Positions 7,562 through 16,213 of a stretch of DNA of 41,212 bases are shown piece by piece. The stretch's first letter is position 1, and each line of letters starts with the position of its first letter. Source of the DNA: Candidatus Gastranaerophilales bacterium (GTDB lineage: Bacteria; Cyanobacteriota; Vampirovibrionia; Gastranaerophilales; Gastranaerophilaceae); NCBI GenBank assembly GCA_017402995.1, contig JAFQOV010000024.1:1-41212 (forward strand), read 5' to 3'. Under the pieces are notes generated by a model. It made no database searches. It was not told the origin of the DNA and saw only the letters and a list, made by a program, of their open reading frames with translations. Both the position numbers and the translations under genes were made by a program.

Positions 7562-8400
7562 AGAAAAAAATTTTTATTATTGTAATTATTTTGATTTTAA
7601 TTGCCCTTGTTTTTTTATTTTTTCATCTAAATAAAAAAACAAACACGATTAAAACCTATGGAAATATTGAAATTAGGCAAGTTGAACTATCGTTTCAAGT
7701 TGATGGAATAATTAACAATTTATTTAAAGAAGAAGGCGATTACATCAAAAAAGGTGAGCTTTTAGCAACCATTGATGATAGAGACTACATTGCAAATTTT
7801 AACAAAGCGCTGCATCAAAAAAATTCAACATTTTATAAATCAAAAGATGATTTTGAAAAATATAAAAGAAATTACCCGCTTTGCAAAGATAATACAATTT
7901 CAAAAGAAAAATGTGACGAGCTTTTAAACAACAAAGATAAATCAAAAGCAGATTTTGAATATTTTAAATCAGAGCTCGAATTTCAAAAAAACCAACTTGG
8001 CTACACAAAACTTTTTGCAGCGCAAGATGGAATTATTACAACAAGAGTTCAAGAAAAAGGTGCAAGGGTTTCAAAAGGGCAAATAGTCTATATTTTAAGC
8101 CTAAATAGACCAATTTGGGTCAGAACATATATTAAAGAAACAGATCTTGGAAAAATAAAATATGGCAAAATCGCGCGAGTAATTACAGATACAAAAGATG
8201 AAACAGGGAAAAACAAAGAATATAAAGGTTATGTTGGTTATATTTCACCGGTTGCAGAATTTTCCCCAAAAACTGTACAAACAGAAGACTTAAGGGTCGA
8301 TTTGGTTTATCGTATTCGAGTTTATATTGATGATATAGATGAATTTTTAAGACAGGGAATGCCCGTCACGGTAGAGTTTGAAGATGACAAATTGCGTTGA
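7558..8400 (+). CDS. HlyD/YbhG-type membrane-fusion protein
   Basis: This 280-aa periplasmic adaptor has an N-terminal membrane helix (about 4-22). The first half of a lipoyl-like domain follows (VELSFQVDGIINNLFKEEGDYIKKGELLATID), then a coiled coil (about 80-150), the second lipoyl half (FAAQDGIITTRVQEKGARVSKGQ) and a beta-barrel part (RPIWVRTYIKE). It bridges the inner-membrane ABC transporter to the TolC-like protein encoded just upstream. Size and gene order match YbhG-like adaptors. It overlaps both neighbours. Confidence 0.85.
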   Translation: MKKKIFIIVIILILIALVFLFFHLNKKTNTIKTYGNIEIRQVELSFQVDGIINNLFKEEGDYIKKGELLATIDDRDYIANFNKALHQKNSTFYKSKDDFEKYKRNYPLCKDNTISKEKCDELLNNKDKSKADFEYFKSELEFQKNQLGYTKLFAAQDGIITTRVQEKGARVSKGQIVYILSLNRPIWVRTYIKETDLGKIKYGKIARVITDTKDETGKNKEYKGYVGYISPVAEFSPKTVQTEDLRVDLVYRIRVYIDDIDEFLRQGMPVTVEFEDDKLR

Positions 8401-9874
8401 AATTAAAAATTTAAGTAAAAATTTTGAAAATATAAAAGCCTTAAAAGAAATAAATTTTTCAATCGAAAAAGGGAAAATTATAGCCCTTTTGGGTGCTGAT
8501 GGTTCAGGAAAAACCACTCTTTTAAGGTTAATTTGCGGTTTGTTGTGTCAAAATGAAGGCGAAATTAAAGTTTTAAATTTAGACCCATTAAAAGACAAGG
8601 AAAAACTTAGCGATTTTTTAAGTTATATGCCACAAAAATTTGGCTTATATGAGGATTTAAGTGTTATTGAAAACTTAAATTTATATAAAGAACTTAAAAA
8701 TACAAACGAAGATTTTGATGAGCTTTTGAGTTTTTGTGGCTTGAAACCCTTTAAAAACAGGCTTGCAATGAATTTATCTGGTGGAATGAAGCAAAAATTG
8801 GGGCTTGCTTGCGCACTTTTAGGGAAACCAAAAATATTAATATTAGACGAGCCATCTGTTGGCGTTGACCCAATTTCAAGATTGGAATTGTTTGAACTTG
8901 TTAAAAAAACAATTGATGAAAATACGACAGTAATTTGGTCAACAGCATATCTTGATGAGGCTTTTAGCTTTGATTTGAGCATAATTTTAGACAAAGGAAA
9001 ATTAATTTTTAACGGCGATACAAAAACTTTAGGCGAAAACCTTGAAAATTTCGAAGAAAAAATCATTGAGCTTATGGGAGGATATGAACAAAAAAATTCA
9101 ATCATTGCAAAAAATTACCATATTAAAGATGAAAACGTCGAATATTGCGTTATTGCAGATAATTTATCGAAAAATTATGGTGATTTTTGGGCAGTTAAAA
9201 ACAATAGCTTTTCTATTAAAAAAGGGGAGATTTTTGGTCTTTTGGGTCCAAATGGCGCCGGAAAATCAACAACTTTTAAAATGATGTGTGGGCTTATAAA
9301 ACCAAGCAAGGGAAAGGGTTTTATTATGGGGATAAATATTGAAAAACACCCACAAAAAGCACGCGAATATCTTGGATATATGGCGCAAAAATTTTCCTTA
9401 TATCAAAGATTAAGCGTGTTAGACAATCTTGAATTTTTCTCGGGCGCATATGGGCTTTTTGGGCAAAATAAAAAAGAAAAAATTCAAAAAATTATAGATG
9501 TTTTTGAGCTTGAAGAATATAAAAACACAAAAACAGATTTGCTCCCTCTTGGCTTCAAACAGCGTCTTTCGCTTGGTTGCGCGCTAATCCATGAACCAAA
9601 CATTTTATTTTTAGATGAACCAACTTCTGGCGTTGACATTATTCAAAGAAAAGAATTTTGGACACATATCAAAGCCTTATCTAATCTTGGAGTCAGCGTT
9701 TTAGTCACAACACATTTTATGGACGAAGCAAAATTTTGTGACACGATTAGTCTTTTTTATGATGGCGAAATAATTGCGCTAAATACCCCCGAAAACATAA
9801 TTAAACAAGCAAATGCAAACTCTATGCAAGAAGCGTTTATCAAGCTAATTAAAAAATCAAAAGAGGCAAAATGA
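8384..9874 (+). CDS. Double-NBD ABC transporter ATPase (YbhF-like)
   Basis: This protein carries two fused nucleotide-binding domains in about 496 aa. NBD1 has Walker A GADGSGKTT (37-45), signature LSGGMKQ (131-137), Walker B ILILDEP (151-157) and Ala188 where the switch His is expected (STAYLDEA). NBD2 has Walker A GPNGAGKST (288-296), a degenerate signature LPLGFKQR (387-394), Walker B ILFLDEP (407-413) and switch His444. The defects fall on the same composite site, so one ATP site should be competent and one degenerate. I take ATG 8384 as the start; a TTG six bases earlier is in frame. It powers the two ABC-2 permeases that follow. Confidence 0.87.
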   Translation: MTNCVEIKNLSKNFENIKALKEINFSIEKGKIIALLGADGSGKTTLLRLICGLLCQNEGEIKVLNLDPLKDKEKLSDFLSYMPQKFGLYEDLSVIENLNLYKELKNTNEDFDELLSFCGLKPFKNRLAMNLSGGMKQKLGLACALLGKPKILILDEPSVGVDPISRLELFELVKKTIDENTTVIWSTAYLDEAFSFDLSIILDKGKLIFNGDTKTLGENLENFEEKIIELMGGYEQKNSIIAKNYHIKDENVEYCVIADNLSKNYGDFWAVKNNSFSIKKGEIFGLLGPNGAGKSTTFKMMCGLIKPSKGKGFIMGINIEKHPQKAREYLGYMAQKFSLYQRLSVLDNLEFFSGAYGLFGQNKKEKIQKIIDVFELEEYKNTKTDLLPLGFKQRLSLGCALIHEPNILFLDEPTSGVDIIQRKEFWTHIKALSNLGVSVLVTTHFMDEAKFCDTISLFYDGEIIALNTPENIIKQANANSMQEAFIKLIKKSKEAK

Positions 9875-10992
9875 AAATTTGTGTTGCTTTAATTAAAAAA
9901 GAATTTTTACAAATTATAAGAGACATTTCAAGCATTTTAATTGCTTTTGTTTTGCCGTTAATAATTCTTTTTCTTTATCGATATGGCGTTAATTTAGATA
10001 CTGTCAAAATTTCTCTTGGAATAAAAAACGACGATATTAATCCCAAAATTTCAACATTAATCAATTCTTTTGATAAAAACAACTACATCAAAACAAAATA
10101 TTTCAATTCAAAAGATAAATTATATTCAGAAATTAAAAATTCAAAACTGAAAGGTGGGGTGATTTTACCAAACAATTTCACAACAAACCTTTCAAAAGGG
10201 CAAAATGCTGATATTTTCATTATTACAGATGGGTCAGAAGCCAACATGGCAAATTTCACGCAAGGTTATTGCACACAGATTATCAACGATTGGCTTTATC
10301 AAGTTTCAGATTTTAAATATCAAACCAAAAAGCCTCTAATTCAATCTCAAACAAGATATTGGTTTAATCAAGATATTAATTCGCACTATTTTATTTTGCC
10401 AGGGTCATTAGCTGTGACAATGAATTTGATTGGAATTTTGCTAACTGCTTTAGTTATTTCAAGAGAATGGGAAAGGGGGACAATTGAAGCATTATTTTCA
10501 ACTAAAATTAAAAAAATCGATTTTGTTTTGGGGAAATACATACCCTATTTTATCTTGGGCTTTTCTTCTTTCGTTTTTAACATTTTTTTGTGTATTTGTA
10601 TATTTAAAATCCCTTTTCGCGGAAATTTACTAGTTTTATTGTTTGTCGGAGGTTTGTATCTTTTCTGTTGTTTGGGCGTTGGCTTAATTATTAGCTCAAG
10701 TTATAAAGAGCAATTTTCATCTTCTCAAATGGCAATGTCTTTTGGTTTATTACCCGCAATGCTTTTGTCTGGATTGATTTATCCAATTTCATCAATGCCA
10801 AAAATTTTTCAATTTTTAACTATGATTTTACCACCAAGATATTTTATTACCTTTATTCAAAGTGAATTTATGGCGGGGACTATTCCAAAAATTGTCTTAT
10901 TAAATTCACTTTTTTTGTTTTGTTTGGGAGGGCTTTTGTTTTTATTGGTATATCGAAACATTAATTTGAGGCTTGAAAAATGCGCGCAATGA
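9871..10992 (+). CDS. ABC-2 type permease (YbhS-like)
   Basis: This 373-aa protein has one membrane helix near residues 22-42, then a large extracytoplasmic domain to about 170, then five membrane helices. SREWERGTIEALFSTKI marks the cytoplasmic coupling segment typical of ABC2_membrane_3 proteins, and PPRYFITFIQSEF closes the last loop. It forms half of the transmembrane channel. It overlaps the ATPase gene by four bases (ATGA), with GAGG as ribosome site inside the upstream gene. Confidence 0.85.
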   Translation: MKICVALIKKEFLQIIRDISSILIAFVLPLIILFLYRYGVNLDTVKISLGIKNDDINPKISTLINSFDKNNYIKTKYFNSKDKLYSEIKNSKLKGGVILPNNFTTNLSKGQNADIFIITDGSEANMANFTQGYCTQIINDWLYQVSDFKYQTKKPLIQSQTRYWFNQDINSHYFILPGSLAVTMNLIGILLTALVISREWERGTIEALFSTKIKKIDFVLGKYIPYFILGFSSFVFNIFLCICIFKIPFRGNLLVLLFVGGLYLFCCLGVGLIISSSYKEQFSSSQMAMSFGLLPAMLLSGLIYPISSMPKIFQFLTMILPPRYFITFIQSEFMAGTIPKIVLLNSLFLFCLGGLLFLLVYRNINLRLEKCAQ

Positions 10993-12095
10993 CAAGAATT
11001 AAAGCCTTGATTAAAAAAGAATTTTTAGCAATTTTTAAAGACCCTCAAAATAGAGCAATAATTTTAATCCCGCCAATTTTGCAACTTGTCGTTTTTGCCC
11101 ATGCAATCACGCTTGAGGTTTTAAATATTGATATTTCAATTCTAGATTATTCAAAAAGTTATTATTCAAGAGAGTTAATTTCAAAATTTCAAGCTTCAAA
11201 GTGGTTTAGGAAAATACATTTTGCAAACAATTTAGAAGATATTAAAAACAGTATAAATTTAAAAAGTTCGCAAATGGCACTTGTTATTCAAAACGATTTT
11301 CACAAAAACATCAACTCACAAAAAACAAGTGATATTTTGGTCATTTTAGATGGCAGACAAACAAACTCTGCTGGCATAATTTCAAACTATGCCAATCAAA
11401 TCATAGCAAACTACAATTTTGAGCTTGAGAAAAAATTTAATATCAAAAAGCCGAATATAAATATAATTATAAGAAATTGGTACAATCCAAACATTGACTA
11501 TAAGTGGTTTTTAACGGTTAGTTTGATTGTGCTTTTATCTTTGAGCTTGGGAATTATTTTAAGTGCATTATCTATCGCGCGCGAGCGCGAGCTTGGAACT
11601 TTTAATCAACTTCTAGTTAGCCCCTTAAATCGAGATGAGATATTGATTTCAAAAACAATTCCGCCGCTTTTGGTTGCATTTTTTTCAACAATGATAATCA
11701 CTTTTATTGTTTCCGAATTTTTCAAAATTCCTTTTTCTGGGTCAATTTTTTTATATGCCCTATCGACGTTTATTTCAATGTTTTCAATTATCGGAGTGGG
11801 CTTGTTTATTTCCTCCTTGTCATATACTCAACAACAAGCAATTTTAGGAGTTTTTGTTTTTCAAACGCCCGCAGTTTTGCTATCTGGCTTTGTTTCGCCA
11901 ATTGAAGATATGCCTTTATTTTTTCAATATTTAAGCATGTTGAACCCATTAAGATATTATATGTTAATAAATAAAGGGATTTATTTTAAAAACATGGATT
12001 TTAATACCGTATTTTTAAATTTAATCCCTTTAATTTTAATTGCTTTTTTAACTCTTGGTGTTGCCAGATGGAGTTTTAAACGACAAGCAGATTGA
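10980..12095 (+). CDS. ABC-2 type permease (YbhR-like)
   Basis: This 371-aa protein is built like its neighbour: helix near 25-45, large extracytoplasmic domain, then five helices, with ARERELGTFNQLLVSPL as coupling segment and NPLRYYMLINKGIYF near the end. It is the second half of the permease. ATG 10980 has GAGG eight bases upstream. An ATG at 10989 would make a four-base overlap but with poorer spacing. The stop abuts the infC stop on the other strand with no base between. Confidence 0.85.
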   Translation: MRAMTRIKALIKKEFLAIFKDPQNRAIILIPPILQLVVFAHAITLEVLNIDISILDYSKSYYSRELISKFQASKWFRKIHFANNLEDIKNSINLKSSQMALVIQNDFHKNINSQKTSDILVILDGRQTNSAGIISNYANQIIANYNFELEKKFNIKKPNINIIIRNWYNPNIDYKWFLTVSLIVLLSLSLGIILSALSIARERELGTFNQLLVSPLNRDEILISKTIPPLLVAFFSTMIITFIVSEFFKIPFSGSIFLYALSTFISMFSIIGVGLFISSLSYTQQQAILGVFVFQTPAVLLSGFVSPIEDMPLFFQYLSMLNPLRYYMLINKGIYFKNMDFNTVFLNLIPLILIAFLTLGVARWSFKRQAD

Positions 12096-12626
12096 TTATT
12101 TTGAGCTTGGCGCCAAAATCATGACGACATTTCTGCCTTCAATCATAGGTTTCTTTTCAACAACCACAGAGCCTTCTTCAAATTCAGCTAAAAATTTATT
12201 AATTAAATCCATTGCTAAATGAGAATGTTGCATTTCGCGACCTCTCAACATAACAACAACTTTAACTTTATTTCCAGAAGTCAAGAATTTTTTAGCAGCC
12301 TTTAAACGCACTTCATAGTCATGTACGTCAATTTTATAGCGCATTTTAACTTCTTTAATATCAACAGTGTGTTGCTTTTTCTTTGCTTCTTTTGCTCTTT
12401 TTTCTGTTTCGTATTTATATTTGCCCCAATCTAAAATTTTCGCAACTGGTGGAGCTTGGTTAGGGGATACAACAACTAAATCTAAATCTCTCTCTTTTGC
12501 CATTTGAAGCGCTTTTGATGTTGGAATTGTTCCATGGTTGACGCCTTCGTCGTCGATTAATCTAACTTCTCTGGCTCTGATTTTTTCGTTTAATAACTCA
12601 TTTTGAGCTTTGTAATCTTTACTAAT
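12096..12626 (-). CDS. infC: Translation initiation factor IF-3, ATT start
   Basis: IF-3 binds the 30S subunit, prevents 50S joining and proofs the start codon. The only ATG in the reading frame (12503) would remove the first 41 residues. Reading back, the frame carries the conserved IF-3 N-terminus (NEKIRAREVRLIDDEGVNHG, then TIPTSKALQMAKERDLDLV) and reaches ATT at 12626-12624, with AGGAG (12639-12635) eight bases upstream and an in-frame TAG just before. No ATG, GTG or TTG lies between. The resulting 176 aa is the family length. A rare AUU start is the known autoregulation device of infC in enterobacteria. The usual partners rpmI and rplT are absent downstream. Confidence 0.93.
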   Translation of the reverse strand: MSKDYKAQNELLNEKIRAREVRLIDDEGVNHGTIPTSKALQMAKERDLDLVVVSPNQAPPVAKILDWGKYKYETEKRAKEAKKKQHTVDIKEVKMRYKIDVHDYEVRLKAAKKFLTSGNKVKVVVMLRGREMQHSHLAMDLINKFLAEFEEGSVVVEKKPMIEGRNVVMILAPSSK

Positions 12627-12639
12627 TGTTTTATCTCCT
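12624..12639 (-). promoter_or_regulatory. infC: infC ribosome site with ATT start codon
   Basis: AGGAG at 12639-12635, spacer ATAAAACA, then ATT at 12626-12624. The strong SD and ideal spacing fix this non-canonical start. IF-3 discriminates against AUU, so high IF-3 would repress its own synthesis, as established for E. coli infC. Confidence 0.85.
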
Positions 12640-12697
12640 ATTAACTATTAACATTTTATTTATACCACAAGGGTTTTATTTTTAAAAGCCTTGTATA

Positions 12698-14248
12698 TTA
12701 TATCTTATCGTAATCTATATCGACAGAAATCTTAAAAACTTTAGATTTTTCTTCATTTTGAGCTCTTTCAATATAAGCGTTTTTGATTTTAACGTTTTTA
12801 TATGCACTAAGCCAAATTGCTTGGGCATCTAAAAGTTTATTTGCTCTTTTTTGTTTAATTTCAAAATCGATTTTTGAATATTTTTTATCATTAATATTTT
12901 TTGCAACAAGCAAAATTTCAATATTTTCATCTTTGATTTTATCAAGCAATAAATTTGTTGAATTTAAAAACTCTTTTTTAGACCAAGAATAATTTTTCCA
13001 AGGCGAGTTTTTATCAAAATTCATTGGAATTTGCTCAAACATAAGCAAAATTATTACCAAACTTAAAAGATATTTTTTATTTTTTAAATAATCAATTAAA
13101 CCTGCCATTCCAATTGAAAGAATTAACAGCGCAACAAAAATAAAATTATCGATATATTTGATATTTTCACTCATTGGAATAAAATAATATGCCCATCTAT
13201 AAAAAATTAACGCGCTTAAAGAAAAGGAAAGAAAAATTATTGCAAAAAAGGTTAAAGTTAAAGCGCCTTTGTTTTTTAATTTGATTAATCCAAAAACACC
13301 CAAAACCAGCGCCAAAACACCAAAAGAAAGCGCCAGATTTTCATAGTTTGAAATATAATTTTGAGGAATAAATAAGTTATCTAAAAACGAAACATTGCGA
13401 AACAAAGCGCTAAACGATTTAATTTCTGATAGTGCTTGTGCGATTTCAACAATTTTTTCATTCAACACAACATGATAAACAAAAGGTGTTAAAAGCAAAA
13501 TTATGCCAATAAAATAATAAAATATAAAACGTTGATATGTTTTTAAAAATTTAATTATATAATCGCGCGAAGCTTTCGGGAAAAAAGAAAACAAAACAAA
13601 TAAAATAAGCCCAAAAACCAAGAAAAATCCAAAAGAAAAGCAAGTATAAAATTGCAATAATAAAAATATTGAAAACAAAATAAAATACAAATGATTTTTC
13701 ATTCGCGAATTTTTATCGTTCACTTTTAAAATAAAAATCAAAGCCAAAATAGACAAAAATTGGCTAAAATATTCAATATTTTCAAAGTTATAATATCTGA
13801 TTAAATTAAAAGCAAAAATAAAAGAAGCAAAGCTTGATGCTAATCTTGAAAATTTTAATCTTCGAACAAACAAATAAAAACATTCATAGTTGAGTAAGCA
13901 CAAAATCATTAAAAGAATTTGCAAAGACGTAAATGGGTTTGAAAACAACCTTAAAAACCAATAAATCGGCATATAAGCAAATAATAAATCAAAATTTGCG
14001 ATTATATTTTCATACCCAAAAGGTGCATTGTAAAAAGATAAATGCCCATTTATACCTTTTAAAAATAAAAATGAATGCTCTAAAATATAGTTTGAAATTT
14101 TAACATCAAAACCCGCACCAAACATTAAATCAAAACCAGAAAAAAACATTGGTGCAAAAAATATCAACAAACCAAAAATTAAAAATATATAAAAATATTT
14201 ATTTTTATTCAAATAATTTATAAATTTCATTTGGTTTGAAAATTCCAT
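12698..14248 (-). CDS. Polytopic membrane protein, possible GT-C/YfhO-like
   Basis: This 516-aa protein has about a dozen hydrophobic helices, a first lumenal loop with charged FDVK, and a soluble C-terminal domain of about 110 residues (from KEFLNSTNLLLDKIK). The layout resembles membrane glycosyltransferase (GT-C) or YfhO-like proteins, but I see no diagnostic motif. The start is uncertain: ATG 14248 overlaps mtnA by 44 bases; ATG 14230 reduces this to 26. An imperfect hairpin (acaagg/ccttgt, 12667-12694) follows the stop without a good T run, so read-through into infC is likely. Confidence 0.6.
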   Translation of the reverse strand: MEFSNQMKFINYLNKNKYFYIFLIFGLLIFFAPMFFSGFDLMFGAGFDVKISNYILEHSFLFLKGINGHLSFYNAPFGYENIIANFDLLFAYMPIYWFLRLFSNPFTSLQILLMILCLLNYECFYLFVRRLKFSRLASSFASFIFAFNLIRYYNFENIEYFSQFLSILALIFILKVNDKNSRMKNHLYFILFSIFLLLQFYTCFSFGFFLVFGLILFVLFSFFPKASRDYIIKFLKTYQRFIFYYFIGIILLLTPFVYHVVLNEKIVEIAQALSEIKSFSALFRNVSFLDNLFIPQNYISNYENLALSFGVLALVLGVFGLIKLKNKGALTLTFFAIIFLSFSLSALIFYRWAYYFIPMSENIKYIDNFIFVALLILSIGMAGLIDYLKNKKYLLSLVIILLMFEQIPMNFDKNSPWKNYSWSKKEFLNSTNLLLDKIKDENIEILLVAKNINDKKYSKIDFEIKQKRANKLLDAQAIWLSAYKNVKIKNAYIERAQNEEKSKVFKISVDIDYDKI

Positions 14249-15245
14249 ATTCAGTAATAATGCCCGCTATAAGTTCGTTTGGCGTCACATCAAAACTTGG
14301 ATTAATAACATTAACTTTATCTGTGCAAATTGGCTTATCGTTGATTATTGTCACTTCTTCTTTGTTTCTTAATTCAATAACAATTTCTTCGCCTGTTTTT
14401 ATGCTAGGGTCAATTGTTGATTTTGGAGCCGCAATATAAAATGGAATATTGTGATATTTTGCAGCAATTGCAACCATATATGTCCCAATTTTATTAGCAC
14501 TATCACCGTTTAGGGCAATTCTATCTGCGCCAACTACAACAACATCAATCATTTTTTTGTTCATGAAATATGCACCCATGCCATCTGTGATTAATGTTGT
14601 ATCTATTCCATCTCTAGTTAATTCATATGTGGTTAAGCGCGCGCCTTGTTGGCGTGGGCGAGTTTCATCTGCAAAAACTTTAATTGTTTTATCTTTTGCC
14701 CAAGCGCTTCTAACAACGCCAAGCGCGGTACCGTAACCGACCGTTGCAAGCCCTCCAGCATTACAATGGGTTAAAATTGTAGCGCCTTGAGGGATAATTT
14801 CTGCGCCATAATCTCCAATTTTTTTGTTGATTTCAATATCTTCATCTTCTAATTTTATAGCGTTTTCAATTAAAAGTTTTACAATTTCTTTTGGATTTTT
14901 GTCTTTGTTTTCTTCTAAAACCTTTAATTGCTCATTAATCGCCCAAGCAAGATTAACCGCCGTTGGACGAGAAGAGTTAATATATTGAGCCGTTTTTTTA
15001 GTTTCTTCAATAAAATCTTCTTTATTTAATGCTTCAATTGCACCCAAGCAAACACCGTGTGCACCAGCAATACCAATAGCTGGAGCGCCTCTTACTATCA
15101 TTGTTTTGATGGCAGAAAAAATATCATTTGATGTTTTAATATCAACTTTTTTATATTCATATGGAATTAAAGTTTGGTCTATCATTCTTGAAAAACCGTT
15201 TAATTCGTCAATTTTTATCCATTCAATTGTTTTTTCAATATTCAT
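14205..15245 (-). CDS. mtnA: S-methyl-5-thioribose-1-phosphate isomerase MtnA
   Basis: This 346-aa member of the eIF2B-like isomerase family converts methylthioribose-1-phosphate to methylthioribulose-1-phosphate in methionine salvage. Catalytic Cys161 (THCNAGGLATVGYGTALG) and Asp241 (VGADRIALNGDSANKIGTY) are both present, as is the VRGAPAIGIAGAHG box near residue 51. It sits in the same minus-strand run as metG, three bases after the 159-aa membrane protein gene. No other methionine-salvage gene is in the window. Confidence 0.92.
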   Translation of the reverse strand: MNIEKTIEWIKIDELNGFSRMIDQTLIPYEYKKVDIKTSNDIFSAIKTMIVRGAPAIGIAGAHGVCLGAIEALNKEDFIEETKKTAQYINSSRPTAVNLAWAINEQLKVLEENKDKNPKEIVKLLIENAIKLEDEDIEINKKIGDYGAEIIPQGATILTHCNAGGLATVGYGTALGVVRSAWAKDKTIKVFADETRPRQQGARLTTYELTRDGIDTTLITDGMGAYFMNKKMIDVVVVGADRIALNGDSANKIGTYMVAIAAKYHNIPFYIAAPKSTIDPSIKTGEEIVIELRNKEEVTIINDKPICTDKVNVINPSFDVTPNELIAGIITEYGIFKPNEIYKLFE

Positions 15246-15248
15246 TAA

Positions 15249-15728
15249 TTAATCCTCAATTTTAATATCTAGTGGAGCGTCGTGGTTTTGCGGTTTTTTT
15301 TCAAAATATTTTAAAACATATGCTATTCCCATTCCACTTGCCGAATTTGTCAAGGCAAAAATAAAGCAAACCATCAAAACTACGACAAAAAACAGCCACA
15401 TAGCGTCGTTTAGCATATATGGAATTGCATAAGAGTAATAGCCTTTAAAGATTAAATGCAAAATGCAAACCATAGGGCAAAAGCTTGCAAAAAAGCCAAC
15501 ACCAGCAAAAAAGCCGATTAAACCGCCCAAAATAGCACCTTGTTCATTTGTTAAAAAACCAAGATGTTTTTCATTTCTTTTCATATAAAAAATCACAATA
15601 GCGCTTGACAAAAAAGACAAAACAAAAAGCATTGCGCCGATTGCTTGCGGAATTAAAGAAATTAAACCGATAATTGCGCCTAATATCAAAGAAAAAACAC
15701 AGGCTCTTTTTGCAACTACTTCATTCAT
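15249..15728 (-). CDS. Small membrane protein, unknown function
   Basis: This 159-aa protein has four hydrophobic segments (about 10-28, 30-48, 64-95, 105-135) and an acidic/basic cytoplasmic tail. I recognise no family. The start overlaps the ruvC stop by four bases and its stop lies three bases before mtnA. It is therefore part of the metG-ruvC-mtnA transcription unit. Confidence 0.65.
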   Translation of the reverse strand: MNEVVAKRACVFSLILGAIIGLISLIPQAIGAMLFVLSFLSSAIVIFYMKRNEKHLGFLTNEQGAILGGLIGFFAGVGFFASFCPMVCILHLIFKGYYSYAIPYMLNDAMWLFFVVVLMVCFIFALTNSASGMGIAYVLKYFEKKPQNHDAPLDIKIED

Positions 15729-16213
15729 TTTATCTCCTCCTTAAACCTTGCGTTTTGCGCATGGCAAATTGCAAGTGCTATCGAATCTATTGTATCATCT
15801 AATTTAATATTTTGGTCTAATTCTATATATTTGTTTACCATCATTTTGACAGTAGCCTTGTCAGATCTGCCGTGTCCTGTGATTGTTTGTTTTACAACCA
15901 AAGGGGTATATTCAAAACTTACAACATTATTTTCCTCTAAACAACACAAAATCACCCCTCTTGCTTGCGCGACAGGAATAATTGTCTTTTGATTTTTAAA
16001 GAAAAATAATTGCTCAATTGAAGCACAATCTGGCTGATATTTTTTAATTAAAAAATCAATATCAGTCTTTAATTCAAGCAAGCGCTTCGGGTGCGGGGCA
16101 GTTTTGTCCGTTTGAATCGACCCAGAGGTAATCAAATTCAAATTATCATTTTTAAATTCAATAAAACTATACCCTGTAATCCCAATCCCAGGGTCTATCC
16201 CCATTATAAGCAT
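15725..16213 (-). CDS. ruvC: Holliday junction resolvase RuvC
   Basis: This 162-aa RNase H-fold endonuclease cuts Holliday junctions together with RuvAB. The acidic catalytic set is visible: Asp7 (MGIDPGIGITGY), Glu67 (SIEQLFFFKN), Asp140 and Asp143 (DDTIDSIALAICH). The QARGV and YTPLVVKQTITGHGRSDK segments are typical. Length is normal. Its ATG overlaps the metG stop by one base (TAATG). Confidence 0.93.
   Translation of the reverse strand: MLIMGIDPGIGITGYSFIEFKNDNLNLITSGSIQTDKTAPHPKRLLELKTDIDFLIKKYQPDCASIEQLFFFKNQKTIIPVAQARGVILCCLEENNVVSFEYTPLVVKQTITGHGRSDKATVKMMVNKYIELDQNIKLDDTIDSIALAICHAQNARFKEEIK

Noticed and set aside
12096-12503. infC starting at the ATG at 12503 (135 aa)
   Set aside because: It would lose the conserved N-terminal IF-3 segment; upstream codons in the same frame encode it from an ATT with a good ribosome site.
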